From Arthrobacter antibioticus (lineage in GTDB: Bacteria; Actinomycetota; Actinomycetes; Actinomycetales; Micrococcaceae): a DNA stretch of 64,000 nt. Below the pieces are notes generated by a model. The model saw only the letters and a program-made list of their open reading frames with translations, had not been told where the DNA came from and ran no database searches. The stretch is taken from assembly GCF_030063205.1 (NCBI RefSeq), contig NZ_JASISQ010000001.1:173142-237141 (forward strand), in the 5' to 3' direction. Shown piece after piece: positions 54,934 to 63,657 of the stretch (position 1 is the stretch's first letter; each line of letters starts with the position of its first letter). A program made the translations under genes and the position numbers.

Positions 54934-55368
54934 CTACAACAAATGATGAAGAGCTACGGAAGCGACGCCCCAAATTTCTAAGGAACTCAGCTCAGCGACC
55001 ACAATGTCCGGATAGTCCGGGTTCTCTGCTTGCAAAAGAACACCGGCTGCTGTGATGCGCAGGCGTTTAACGGTTAACTCTCCATCAAGGACCGCTACGA
55101 CGATAGAACCGTCTTTAGGGCGCAGCGCCCGGTTGACGATGAGCTCGTCACCGTCGCTAATCCCGGCGCCTTCCATGGAATGACCAGAGACCCGAATGAT
55201 GTAGGTACTCGTGACGTCCTTGATTAGGTGGTCATTCAAATTAATGCGGCCATCAAAATAGTCCTGGGCCGGGGAAGGATAACCCGCCGCGACCAACACA
55301 GAAGAAACCAGTGGATGGACGATAGGTACCGCCAAATCCACAAGACAAACATTCGATACATAAGCCAT
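54934..55368 (-). CDS. umuD: UmuD-like S24 peptidase
   Basis: 144 residues. LexA/UmuD fold: self-cleavage site Ala-Gly in VLVAAGYPSP, catalytic Ser in SGHSM (S64) and Lys in ELTVKRL (K101). After RecA-stimulated cleavage the product would activate the UmuC polymerase encoded immediately downstream. An operator-like inverted repeat lies 26 bases before the ATG. Confidence 0.94.
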   Translation of the reverse strand: MAYVSNVCLVDLAVPIVHPLVSSVLVAAGYPSPAQDYFDGRINLNDHLIKDVTSTYIIRVSGHSMEGAGISDGDELIVNRALRPKDGSIVVAVLDGELTVKRLRITAAGVLLQAENPDYPDIVVAELSSLEIWGVASVALHHLL

Positions 55369-55393
55369 AACACACCAACTACTAGGAATAATA

Positions 55394-55413
55394 TTCTACA
55401 ACCGAGTGTAGAA
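55394..55413. promoter_or_regulatory. Operator-like inverted repeat upstream of umuD
   Basis: TTCTACA (55394-55400), ACCGAG, TGTAGAA (55407-55413). It sits where the umuD promoter should be. It differs from the usual actinobacterial LexA box (GAAC-N4-GTTC type), so another repressor may act here. Confidence 0.65.
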
Positions 55414-55641
55414 CCCACCACTGACAACAACCCCGATCACCAGCGAAGGGGACCGTAACAACCCCGACAATTGCAGCGGCATCCAGACGCTCCCGAAGCG
55501 GCAAGTACCAGAAAGCCGGACAACTGCACCACTGTGTGCATCATGCTCAGGGCAACGATGTAGGGCCACAACTCGCTGAAGTTATCCACAAGGAAACGAA
55601 AGTCTGGCTCTTAGCAGCGATGGTGGGCTAGTGTTTCGCTC

Positions 55642-56205
55642 ATGGCAGGTTGGGAAGTGTCCAGACACCCTGAATGGGACATGATGTACGCCGCCGGGCT
55701 GACGGTGCGTGAAATATCCGATCGATGCCAGAAGAAACGCAACACCGTCCACCTTCACCTCCAGACCCGCGAGAAACACCAGCTTGGACTGCGCGCCCAA
55801 CATGAGACAGCGCTCGCTCTGCGAGGCTCTGACTGGCTCCCCCACTACGACGGAAACCAGACCGAAAAATCCCTCCACACCTGGGTCAGTGAACAACAAC
55901 GCGCCTACCACCGCGGCGAGCTATCAGCCCCAAAAATAGTACTCATGGGGAGCCTACCGAACTGGGACGTTCCCATTCGACCACTGGAACTTGAGCAGCA
56001 CTGGCAATCCCGGTTCAACCAGATCAAGGAGCACATCAGTGCCACTGGGCAGCTACCCAGATATCGGGCCTACGCAACAGAAGAAGAACACACACTGGGT
56101 GTCTGGCTCCACATCCAGCGCCAAAAAAGGACTGAGAAAACACTTGAGAAATCTCGCCTCAACACCCTAAATACGGCCATTCCCCATTGGCGCAGCCACA
56201 CATAA
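55642..56205 (+). CDS. Helicase-associated (HA) domain protein
   Basis: 187 residues. N-terminal HTH-like segment (AAGLTVREISDRCQKKRNTV) and two HA repeats (LHTWVSEQQRAYHRGEL.. and LGVWLHIQRQKR) with the W..Q...G.L pattern. HA domains normally hang on large helicases of actinobacterial mobile elements; here they stand alone, so this may be a DNA-binding protein or a leftover. Divergent from umuD. Confidence 0.75.
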   Translation: MAGWEVSRHPEWDMMYAAGLTVREISDRCQKKRNTVHLHLQTREKHQLGLRAQHETALALRGSDWLPHYDGNQTEKSLHTWVSEQQRAYHRGELSAPKIVLMGSLPNWDVPIRPLELEQHWQSRFNQIKEHISATGQLPRYRAYATEEEHTLGVWLHIQRQKRTEKTLEKSRLNTLNTAIPHWRSHT

Positions 56206-56475
56206 AGCCATAAAATTGATAATCGCAAAAATTTCGACTTTGAACGGGAGAAATAGCCTCATCAGTGAAAATAGTTCTCAGCGTTTAGCCCCCATACATT
56301 ACTAGATCCGACCATGACTGGAATAACTGCGGGCATCTTCCACGACAAGAAATGAGGACCTAGTCAATCCCTCGTTACATGTCATCTAAAGGCGGACCTA
56401 GCCATGCTTTTGCTCCAGTGGATGCTCGCGTAGGCTCTACATAAATTCAGTATCTAACTGCAAAAGGAAATAGGA

Positions 56476-57774
56476 ATGGTTTCGGGTCTTTGGTCGAGCA
56501 CACTTGATGTAGATCCCACGATTGCCCCCATAGGCGCCCGAAGTGATGCCGCAAGGGACCACTTTGATGTTCTCGTCATCGGAGGGGGAAATGCGGGCAT
56601 CTCACTAGCATCGCGTCTGAAACGTTGTGGCTTTCATAACCTCGCGATCGTGGAACCCAACAATAAACACCTTTACCAGCCGTTGTTCTCGCACATCGGA
56701 GGGGGCACAGCGCAGCCTGCGGAGGCCATGAAACCGCAAGCTGAGGTAATGCCTACCGGAGTACGGTGGATTCACGACGCAGCAGTCACCATCAACCCGG
56801 ATAACCAAACGGTCCAACTGGTAACAGGGACGGTTGTTACTTACCGCCACCTAGTCATCTGCCCCGGTATGCGATTGAACTGGGATGCTGTACCAGGACT
56901 TAAAGATGCAATGAACACACCGTCTGTCTCCAGCAATTACGTGTATAAACTGGCCTCGAAAACGTGGGAACTCATCCGCGAACTACGGAGTGGAACCGCA
57001 GTGTTCACCATGCCGTCTGGGGCGGTTAAATGCGATGGTGCGAGCCAGAAAATCATGTATCTCGCTTGTGACTACTGGCGAGAACAGGGAGTTCTCGACG
57101 ACATTAGAGTCGTCATGGTGGTTCACTCACCTACCGTCTACGGAGTAGACGTCGTGGATCAAGAACTGAACCGTAAAATCAACGAATACGGGGTACAGCT
57201 CTACTGCAACAGCGAAGTTACCAGCGTAGAGGGTGACGCTCAAACGGTAACCATCTCCCCAGTAAAAAATCCATCCGATCCGGCTGGGGCCGGAACCACT
57301 CAGGACCAAGTACTTCATTACGATCTGCTGCACGCGGTACCGCCACAAGTCGCGCCAGACTGGTTGCTCCCCAGCGGATTAACACGTCTTGGCGACCCGG
57401 GAGGGTTTATCGATGTGAATCCTGAAACGCTACAGCACTCCTGGTACACCAACATCTGGTCACTCGGGGATGTCGCCGGTACGAAAAACTACAAATCTGG
57501 AGCCTCACTGCGGAAGCAATGTCTGGTGCTCGCCAAAAACCTCAAAGTGGTCAAAAAAGGCAAAGAACCACAACAAAAATACGACCACTACTCCGCCACA
57601 CCTTTCACCGTTTCTTGATCTACAGTGGTTTTCGCTGAATTCGATGACCAGCGTGTTCCTCAACCAACCCTCCCGTGGCGCGGAAGTATGAAAGAACACC
57701 GCGCCACATGGATCCTAGAGCGCCATATTTTCCCGTGGGTTTACTGGCACCTAATCCTCAAAGGCCGCGCCTGA
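56476..57774 (+). pseudogene. Sulfide:quinone oxidoreductase-like flavoprotein with late in-frame TGA
   Basis: Frame from ATG 56476: FAD motif VLVIGGGNAGISLASRL, HLYQPLFSHIGGG, a catalytic-type Cys in LVICPG and GAVKCDG, and WSLGDVAGTKNYKSG near the end. A TGA at 57616-57618 follows YSATPFTVS; the same frame then reads STVVFAEFDDQ, TWILERHIFPWVYWHLILKG to a TGA at 57772-57774, the normal SQR C-terminus that contacts the membrane. The full length would be 432 residues; without it the last 52 are missing. The 380-residue form may still fold but probably loses membrane binding. CGA to TGA is the simplest change. Confidence 0.85.
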
Positions 57775-57847
57775 GCCAACAAGTGCAGAAGAGAAAGCCC
57801 TACGGGTGATGCCCCATCAGATCCCATGTATGTCGATAAGTTCACGC

Positions 57848-57889
57848 TTGCAAACGGACTGCTAGTTAGGCGTTGCAACCCGTTTGCAA
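57848..57889. repeat. Inverted repeat with 10-bp arms
   Basis: TTGCAAACGG (57848-57857) and CCGTTTGCAA (57880-57889), 22 bases apart. It lies between convergent ends of the SQR-like gene and the small membrane-protein gene; no T-run follows. Confidence 0.65.
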
Positions 57890-57911
57890 ACTCCACAGTG
57901 CCGGTAGAGAG

Positions 57912-58127
57912 CTACTTCTTCTCTTCCAACCGCAATGCAATACCTAGAGCGAAAAACGTCGGGGCCCAGTGACCTATGAAAATCCCCCAACGATCAGATT
58001 GAGCTTTGGAGTCCCCTTTCTTGCCACGGCTAACAACCCAAGAGATGAGGGAGATGACGATGGATGCAAAGCCTCCAGCGTATGCGTATTCACTTTTGAT
58101 ACCTGCTTCGTGCAACTTTTCGACCAT
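57912..58127 (-). CDS. Small membrane protein, function unknown
   Basis: 71 residues from ATG 58127 (GGAGG 8 bases upstream). Two hydrophobic segments (YAGGFASIVISLISWVV, IFIGHWAPTFFALGIAL) joined by a basic loop (SRGKKGDSKAQ). I do not recognise a named family. It lies among stress-related genes. Confidence 0.75.
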   Translation of the reverse strand: MVEKLHEAGIKSEYAYAGGFASIVISLISWVVSRGKKGDSKAQSDRWGIFIGHWAPTFFALGIALRLEEKK

Positions 58128-58250
58128 GGTAAATAACCTCCGAAGATGAGAACTAGCTAACGAAATATAGTCTCTCACGGCACCCTATCTACTTCCAGAA
58201 ATTTTATTATTGTTTCTACGAGGTAGAAGGGAGGAGGAACCTGTATCCAG

Positions 58251-58754
58251 TCACTGGATAGGTTTGGGTGGCAATAGCAGTCGAATGGGTCCTCGCGCTT
58301 TATTGGGTTCCACGATTGCACCTTTCTGGGTAGCAATAAGTTCACCTTGAGAAGCCATTTCTGCCGCAACCTGGCGGATATCATTCATGTACCGACGCCA
58401 TGATTCCCCTTCACCACCGACAACCCGGGCGACCTCGCTGGGACAGATAGAAGAACCGGCACGTTTCCGCAAAAGTGCTCTGATAGTTGCCATGATCCTC
58501 TGAGTGAACGCTTGTGGTTCATGCTCGTCCCACCATGGTTGGCCACGTTCTCCCAGCGCAACCTTCGCATCGTTCACTCGCGATCGAGCATCACTTTCCC
58601 GGTTTTTGACAGCTCTCCGAGCAGACATCAGTTCATCAACGAGTTCTTGGCGAAGCGTGTCAGGAATCGAAGGATCAGTCGCTCTCCACCTCCGACCATC
58701 TATGACGAGGTAGTGCCCGTCTGCACTAGGTTCTACTGTTTTTTTGGTCGACAC
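58251..58754 (-). CDS. DUF3253 domain protein
   Basis: 167 residues from GTG 58754 (AAGGAAGG 7 bases upstream; the longer ATG start 48 bases earlier has no such site). N-terminal YLVIDGRRWRATDPSIP and a charged helical middle; C-terminal DUF3253 segment (ICPSEVARVVGGEGESWR, MNDIRQVAAEMASQGEL), a winged-helix-like fold found in stress-associated actinobacterial loci. Function unknown. Confidence 0.85.
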   Translation of the reverse strand: MSTKKTVEPSADGHYLVIDGRRWRATDPSIPDTLRQELVDELMSARRAVKNRESDARSRVNDAKVALGERGQPWWDEHEPQAFTQRIMATIRALLRKRAGSSICPSEVARVVGGEGESWRRYMNDIRQVAAEMASQGELIATQKGAIVEPNKARGPIRLLLPPKPIQ

Positions 58755-59000
58755 AATTGAACCTTCCTTGATGGGTGTCGCATAGGTAGAAAATATTGTC
58801 ATGCGGTCGCGGACGTGAAGATGAAACCCCTATCCACCACCGACAATAGAATAAGTGTTTTCAAGACTTTGACCGCCCAAAGCTCTAGATCCTCGACGAT
58901 CGGTCTTGCCAATGACCATCCCCTAGCGAGGTGCCAGCTCAACTCTTTAGAGCAGCGATACAACACCGGATTGGCTATGGGAAGACAAAAAAGACACGGC

Positions 59001-61226
59001 CTATTCGCTGTTTACTCCTGTTGCCGGGAAGCGTTCCCACGCCCTATGGGTCGCTAGCATGCTGGTGATTGCGATGATAACTGTTGAGGCGTTATCTCCC
59101 ACAGTGATTCCCGCGGAGCTTTGAGAGATACCTGCTGTTTTGAGCCCCAGCACCCCAGGACCCCACGCACCAATTGCTTTTGAGTGTCGGTAGGCTTCGG
59201 ATAACAGAAGAGTGATCCGCGGATCCAAGACGGAGGCGTTGGGGCTGGCTTTCGCATCCTTCGAAGGCTCTTTACCCGTTGCGGGAGTTCCTGCGTGCGC
59301 CAGGATGACAGCATCGAACTCTATGGACCGGGCGGTGAGATAGGTCCGTTGCACCGCAATCATTTGACCTTCATTATCGCTCAGGAAGCCGCCGTGAGGG
59401 GCAATAAACAGTGGCACCACTCCTACAGCGTTGAGGGCCGCTCGGGCAGCGGAGATTTGGGACAGGTCGCTACTAGCATCGGTGATGATCCCGACAATGC
59501 GTCCGGCAATGGGCCAGCTACCTCCGAGCTGGGACACTGCTGGGCTTAGTTCTAAAGCATGTGTCTGAACGGTTGCGTCTGGGATGGCCATTCCAAGTCC
59601 GGTGGCGACCGCCGCGCAGAGACCTGCGTCGATGTTAGCTAGTGCCAGTAGCTGCCGTTCACGGATGGTTGCCTCGTAGCATTTGCCCAGTTCGAAGGTG
59701 TATGCCTCAATCGTGTGATCTTGCTCGATCGCTGTCAGGCTGCGGAAGAACAGACGTGCTTGGCTGAAGTGGTCACCAAATGAAGCCGGATTTCGTCGTT
59801 CTTTAATGCTGGCAGCGACTTCTTCAGGGACGTCGACAAAGGCTCCTACATCTTCGCCAGCTAAGAATGGACAGCCCCCATCCAAAGAATTCGGATGGTA
59901 GGGCGCTACGCCAGCTTGAACTGCTGTTTGATGCATCCCATCGCGCAGCATGTCATTTACCGGGGCGTGAGGGCGATTGATGGGCAGTTGGGCAAAGTTC
60001 GGTCCACCCAAACGAGATATTTGCGTGTCTAGGTAGGAGAAGAGACGGACTTGGAGTAGGGGGTCGTTGGTGAGGTCGATTCCTGGAACTAGATGACCTG
60101 GATGGAAGGCGACCTGCTCGGTTTCAGCGAAGTAATTAGTCGGATTCGCGTTCAGGGTCATGAGCCCAACCGGCTGCACCGCAGCAAGTTCTTCCGGCAC
60201 AAATTTAGTAGGATCGAGTAGATCGATACCTTCAAATGTTTGCTCATCGTTGTCGGGGAAGGTTTGAATTCCGAGTTCCCATTGCGGGTACGCACCGGAT
60301 TCAATGGCATCAGCTAGATCTCGGCGGTGAAAATCGGGGTCCATTCCATTGATCAGTTGGGCTTCTTCCCATACCAGTGAATGCACACCTTGTTTGGGTT
60401 TCCAGTGAAACTTCACCAGCGTGGTTTTACCGTTTTGATCAACGAGGCGGAACGTGTGCACACCGAAGCCTTCCATAGTTCGGTACGAACGGGGAATGCC
60501 CCGATCAGACATATTCCAGATGGTGTGGGCTTGTGCTTCCGTGTGGAGGGAAACGAAATCCCAGAACGTGTCATGCGCACTTTGTGCCTGAGGTATCTCA
60601 CGGTCCGGATGTGGTTTGGCTGCATGGACGACGTCAGGAAATTTGATGCCGTCTTGAATGAAAAATACCGGGATGTTGTTGCCCACCAAGTCGTAGGTTC
60701 CCTCATCGGTGTAGAACTTGGTTGAGAAGCCCCGCGTGTCACGAACTGCGTCCGCTGATCCTCGAGATCCCAGCACGGTAGAAAATCTCACAAAGACGGG
60801 TGTTTCCACATCAGGTGCCAGAAAACCGGCTTTGGTGATTTTTGATGCTGTTCCGTAAGAGCGGAACAGGCCGTGGGCGCCCGCACCCCTTGCATGAATA
60901 ACACGCTCTGGAATTCGTTCGTGATCAAAGTGGGTGATCTTCTCCCGCAGGTGATGGTCCTGTAAGAGAACAGGTCCGCGCGGCCCAGCCTTTAGAGACT
61001 GATCTGTGTCCGTCAATCGAAGGCCCTGGGCTGTCGTCAAATATTGTCCGGACTGCGCCCGCGCATTACTTGGAGCGCCCGTGGGGCTGCCCGTAGGCGA
61101 TACCGCTTCCGGTCCCTGTTGATCAGACTTAGCTGGTAACGGCTCGTGAGGGGATGTAGTTTCTTCAAGGCTGGGAGGCTCACAGGAAGGAACACCGGGG
61201 ATAACGATGGCTTCTTCAGCTGACAC
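59001..61226 (-). CDS. katE: Large-subunit catalase (HPII/KatE type)
   Basis: 741 residues, GTG 61226 after GAGGAG. Decomposes hydrogen peroxide. Active-site His in VIHARGAGAHG, Asn in DLVGNNIPVFF, heme-ligand Tyr in RLFSYLDTQISRLGG. The N-terminus is an extended arm (about 60 disordered residues) and the last 150 residues form the flavodoxin/GATase-like domain of large catalases. Stationary-phase or general-stress catalase by family. Confidence 0.96.
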   Translation of the reverse strand: MSAEEAIVIPGVPSCEPPSLEETTSPHEPLPAKSDQQGPEAVSPTGSPTGAPSNARAQSGQYLTTAQGLRLTDTDQSLKAGPRGPVLLQDHHLREKITHFDHERIPERVIHARGAGAHGLFRSYGTASKITKAGFLAPDVETPVFVRFSTVLGSRGSADAVRDTRGFSTKFYTDEGTYDLVGNNIPVFFIQDGIKFPDVVHAAKPHPDREIPQAQSAHDTFWDFVSLHTEAQAHTIWNMSDRGIPRSYRTMEGFGVHTFRLVDQNGKTTLVKFHWKPKQGVHSLVWEEAQLINGMDPDFHRRDLADAIESGAYPQWELGIQTFPDNDEQTFEGIDLLDPTKFVPEELAAVQPVGLMTLNANPTNYFAETEQVAFHPGHLVPGIDLTNDPLLQVRLFSYLDTQISRLGGPNFAQLPINRPHAPVNDMLRDGMHQTAVQAGVAPYHPNSLDGGCPFLAGEDVGAFVDVPEEVAASIKERRNPASFGDHFSQARLFFRSLTAIEQDHTIEAYTFELGKCYEATIRERQLLALANIDAGLCAAVATGLGMAIPDATVQTHALELSPAVSQLGGSWPIAGRIVGIITDASSDLSQISAARAALNAVGVVPLFIAPHGGFLSDNEGQMIAVQRTYLTARSIEFDAVILAHAGTPATGKEPSKDAKASPNASVLDPRITLLLSEAYRHSKAIGAWGPGVLGLKTAGISQSSAGITVGDNASTVIIAITSMLATHRAWERFPATGVNSE

Positions 61227-61394
61227 GATGCGTTCTCCTCAGATTGAAGCGCCTGAGTCTAGGGATCATCTCAGGCTAACGCCATTAGTTTAGGACTATG
61301 GCCTTCCCGCTGACAACGCCTTAGGAATTTGAGGAGCAACCACACGATTGAGATTTTCGAAAGGTTAGGGGCTGACCTCTGGAATAAGAAGACT

Positions 61395-61400
61395 TATGCT
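61395..61400 (+). promoter_or_regulatory. Candidate -10 (TATGCT) for a leaderless gene
   Basis: TATGCT, 7 bases, ATG 61408. It overlaps the in-frame ATG at 61396, making that earlier start unlikely. Confidence 0.55.
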
Positions 61401-61407
61401 ACTCATC

Positions 61408-61869
61408 ATGACAACTTTCAAGAGTGACGACGGGCCCAATGCTGGCCACCAACGAGGCGCGGGGGTTAGTGATGCAACCGTCAAAGCGCTGGGAAAACTC
61501 TCGGAAGCTTTGGAGGTGGTGGAGCACGCCCGAGGATATCTCTATGGATTTCACCGTTTAACAGGTAAAGCAGATTTAGCGCTCGGTGAAGCTGTTGAAC
61601 TTCTGCGAGAATCCGGTGCTGAGTCACTGGCCGAACAGCTTGAGCAAAAGATAGTTGGTAGGAACGTCATCAATGGGCGGTGGACGTTCCAGATAGTAGA
61701 GGATTACGACGACGGGTATTACTCCGCGTTTAAAGCAGCAGAGTCGATGGCCAGGCATGAACTAGCCGAAGGGAAACGCCACCTCTTTGAGGCAGAAATG
61801 AAAGAGGACCGGCGTACACACGGCCTACCCCACCACGAGGCCAGCCCCACCGAACGACGTACTCAATAA
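61408..61869 (+). CDS. Conserved hypothetical protein
   Basis: 153 residues from ATG 61408. Mostly helical (VKALGKLSEALEVVEHARGY, GEAVELLRESGAESLAEQL) with RWTFQIVEDYDDGYYSAF and a basic His-rich C-terminus. I have seen similar proteins in Actinobacteria next to catalase genes but know of no function. Divergent from katE with 180 bases between the starts. Confidence 0.8.
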   Translation: MTTFKSDDGPNAGHQRGAGVSDATVKALGKLSEALEVVEHARGYLYGFHRLTGKADLALGEAVELLRESGAESLAEQLEQKIVGRNVINGRWTFQIVEDYDDGYYSAFKAAESMARHELAEGKRHLFEAEMKEDRRTHGLPHHEASPTERRTQ

Positions 61870-61944
61870 GACAAAACATCCAACACTGACATCAGCGAGG
61901 AACACCAAATAAGAACTGTATTTGCGGTAAGACACTCCACTGTT

Positions 61945-61978
61945 GGGTATATCCTCTGTAAATTGAACTGTTATACCC
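61945..61978. promoter_or_regulatory. GGGTATA/TATACCC inverted repeat before the disordered-protein gene
   Basis: GGGTATA (61945-61951) and TATACCC (61972-61978), 20 bases apart, 27 bases before the GTG. GGGTAT resembles the -10 of stress sigma factors of the SigB/SigF type, but I see no clear GTTT -35 at the right distance. Confidence 0.35.
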
Positions 61979-62004
61979 CCTGATACCCACGAAGGAGACC
62001 ACCA

Positions 62005-62322
62005 GTGAACACCAGCGAACACCCTACCCAGCAACCAGAACCATCCGAAGGCGGCTACGGCACACCAACTCCGGAGCAAGAAATGCCGCCAGGTGTTGAC
62101 GCTGTCACCATGGAAACCCAAGAGCAAGCATCAACCAACGATGAAAAGCTCGAAGGAAAAGACGACAAAGCATCAACTAGCGAAAAACCGGATAGCGAAA
62201 GCGCTGCACGAGAAGACAAAAATAATGCGGACACCCTCCCTGATGGCTCTGGAACAAACCGAGAAGGTCAGGGTTCAGAGCATGGCCAAGAAAACAGCGA
62301 CGAGTCGTTTAGCGCCGGCTAA
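62005..62322 (+). CDS. Acidic disordered protein, function unknown
   Basis: 105 residues, GTG after AAGGAG. Almost only polar and charged residues (Glu, Asp, Ser, Gln, Gly, Pro, Thr), no hydrophobic core: an intrinsically disordered protein such as occurs in stress or desiccation responses. It follows the 153-residue gene after 135 bases. Confidence 0.7.
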   Translation: MNTSEHPTQQPEPSEGGYGTPTPEQEMPPGVDAVTMETQEQASTNDEKLEGKDDKASTSEKPDSESAAREDKNNADTLPDGSGTNREGQGSEHGQENSDESFSAG

Positions 62323-62790
62323 CCACACGCGCCAGCTCTGACGCTATAATTCGCATAAGCATCATCGAAGTCGAAAAATCCGGATGTTCGTCGAAACTTG
62401 AATAGATAGTCAAGAGCAAAATGACTAGTGCCTGGGGATAACATACATCGTCATCACGAGAACGATCCGGTGCCCTTCTTAAGCACAGCTCCTTAGCTTG
62501 CTGGCCCTATTTTTTCAAGAATCCCAAGCTCCGAATCGCAAGGAAGCAAGAAGTTATCAATCTTCGGTGCCATTGAGGCGATCCGCTGTATCTCAATGAT
62601 GGTCTTATCTCAACGATGGTCTTATCTCAACGACAATAGCCTGGGCGCTGCATTATGCAGAAGCCCAGGCCATTGTTTATTTGCTTCCTCTGTAGGAAAC
62701 AGTTCAGGTGATACTGGGAGACCAACAGGTCGCAGCGGCGATGCCAAAACCGCGCCAGCACAGCACCCTTATACGTTCCTGTCAGGGGTG
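62323..62790. other. 468-base region without a gene
   Basis: Holds a 17-bp tandem repeat TATCTCAAYGATGGTCT (62589-62605, 62606-62622 and a partial third copy) and a long terminator-like hairpin at 62633-62676. Nothing else recognised. Confidence 0.6.
62633..62676. terminator. Long hairpin, probable bidirectional terminator
   Basis: Outer arms ACAATAGCCTGGGC and GCCCAGGCCATTGT (one mismatch), inner CTGCAT/ATGCAG; followed by TTATTTG on the plus strand. It can close both the disordered-protein gene and the GlsB-type gene. Confidence 0.8.
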
Positions 62791-63060
62791 TTAAGCGTTG
62801 CTTTTGTTTCGACCCGTAATGGCACCGTAAATTCCGGCCACGACTAGGCCGCCCACAATGGCCAGAAGCCATGAGCCCAAGTTCCAGAAGGTCATTTCTC
62901 CCTTGTTGAAGAGAAGGTCGCCGATCCATCCCCCGACGATGGCTCCGACTACTCCTAAAACAAGGCTTGTGACCCAGCCACCACCGACGCGACCAGGCAT
63001 AACAGCCTTAACGATGGCGCCTACGATCAAACCCAATACAATCCATCCGATGAAACCCAT
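62791..63060 (-). CDS. GlsB/YeaQ/YmgE family stress-response membrane protein
   Basis: 89 residues, ATG with AAGGAG. Three Gly-rich transmembrane segments (WIVLGLIVGAIVKAVMPG, VTSLVLGVVGAIVGGWIGD, WLLAIVGGLVVAGIYG), the transglycosylase-associated-protein fold. Linked to general stress in other bacteria; mechanism unknown. Consistent with the neighbouring catalase. Confidence 0.93.
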   Translation of the reverse strand: MGFIGWIVLGLIVGAIVKAVMPGRVGGGWVTSLVLGVVGAIVGGWIGDLLFNKGEMTFWNLGSWLLAIVGGLVVAGIYGAITGRNKSNA

Positions 63061-63423
63061 GGTGACTCCTTAAAAGAGCGCGAATATGATAAAAGTACTC
63101 AACATAGAAGGAAACTTATTCATCCCCCGCTGTTCAGCAGCAGAAATCATACCCCGGCTAAGCCCCCCTGCCCAACGTTTCTCCCAAGGTAATGGCGAAT
63201 AATTATAAAAAGTTCCCCCTGTAAAGTGTGCCCAAAAAAACTGACTTTCCTTACCCAGCTCGGTGTTACCAGATTGATCACCTGTCAAGTTGATCTGAAA
63301 GGTGTCCAGTCTGCCGGTCAAAAGGGAACCTCAGTCTTTACCCCGGGGCAAATGCGCGTGCCGGGCCCGCGTTATCGTGGATAACAAAATCAGGAACATT
63401 ATTACCGTAGCCAAGGGATACCA
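63061..63423. other. 363-base intergenic region
   Basis: No convincing gene. A 36-codon frame starting near 63088 (MIKVLNIEGN..) has no ribosome-binding site. The stretch must hold the promoters for the divergent GlsB-type and DUF2283 genes. Confidence 0.5.
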
Positions 63424-63657
63424 ATGCACATCACTTACGACTCTGAGTCAGACGCAGCGTATATCAGGATCGGTGGGCCCATAGCCGCAGGCCAGGCAAC
63501 ACAGCAACTCCACTCGATTCAAACTCCTGGTGGAAACGGGGAGATCATCCTCGACTTTGATGACGCCGGACATCTACTGGGCTTTGAAATACTATTCGCA
63601 TCCTCGGTACTCGCTCCAGAAGTTCTTACTAGCGTTACGAAACTGGGTGGGATCTAA
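63424..63657 (+). CDS. DUF2283 domain protein
   Basis: 77 residues, ATG after AAGGGA. ITYDSESDAAYIRI and EIILDFDDAGHLLGFEIL are the conserved halves of DUF2283, a small beta-rich protein family found widely and often near toxin-antitoxin or mobile-element genes. Function unknown. Confidence 0.88.
   Translation: MHITYDSESDAAYIRIGGPIAAGQATQQLHSIQTPGGNGEIILDFDDAGHLLGFEILFASSVLAPEVLTSVTKLGGI

Noticed and set aside
57616..57618. Selenocysteine codon in the SQR-like gene
   Set aside because: The position aligns with an ordinary residue near the C-terminus, no SECIS-like hairpin is evident, and other nearby genes carry TAG and TAA lesions as well.
63070..63321. 83-codon minus-strand frame upstream of the GlsB-type gene
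   Set aside because: It ends 9 bases before the GlsB-type start and covers its promoter region; no domain and no ribosome-binding site.
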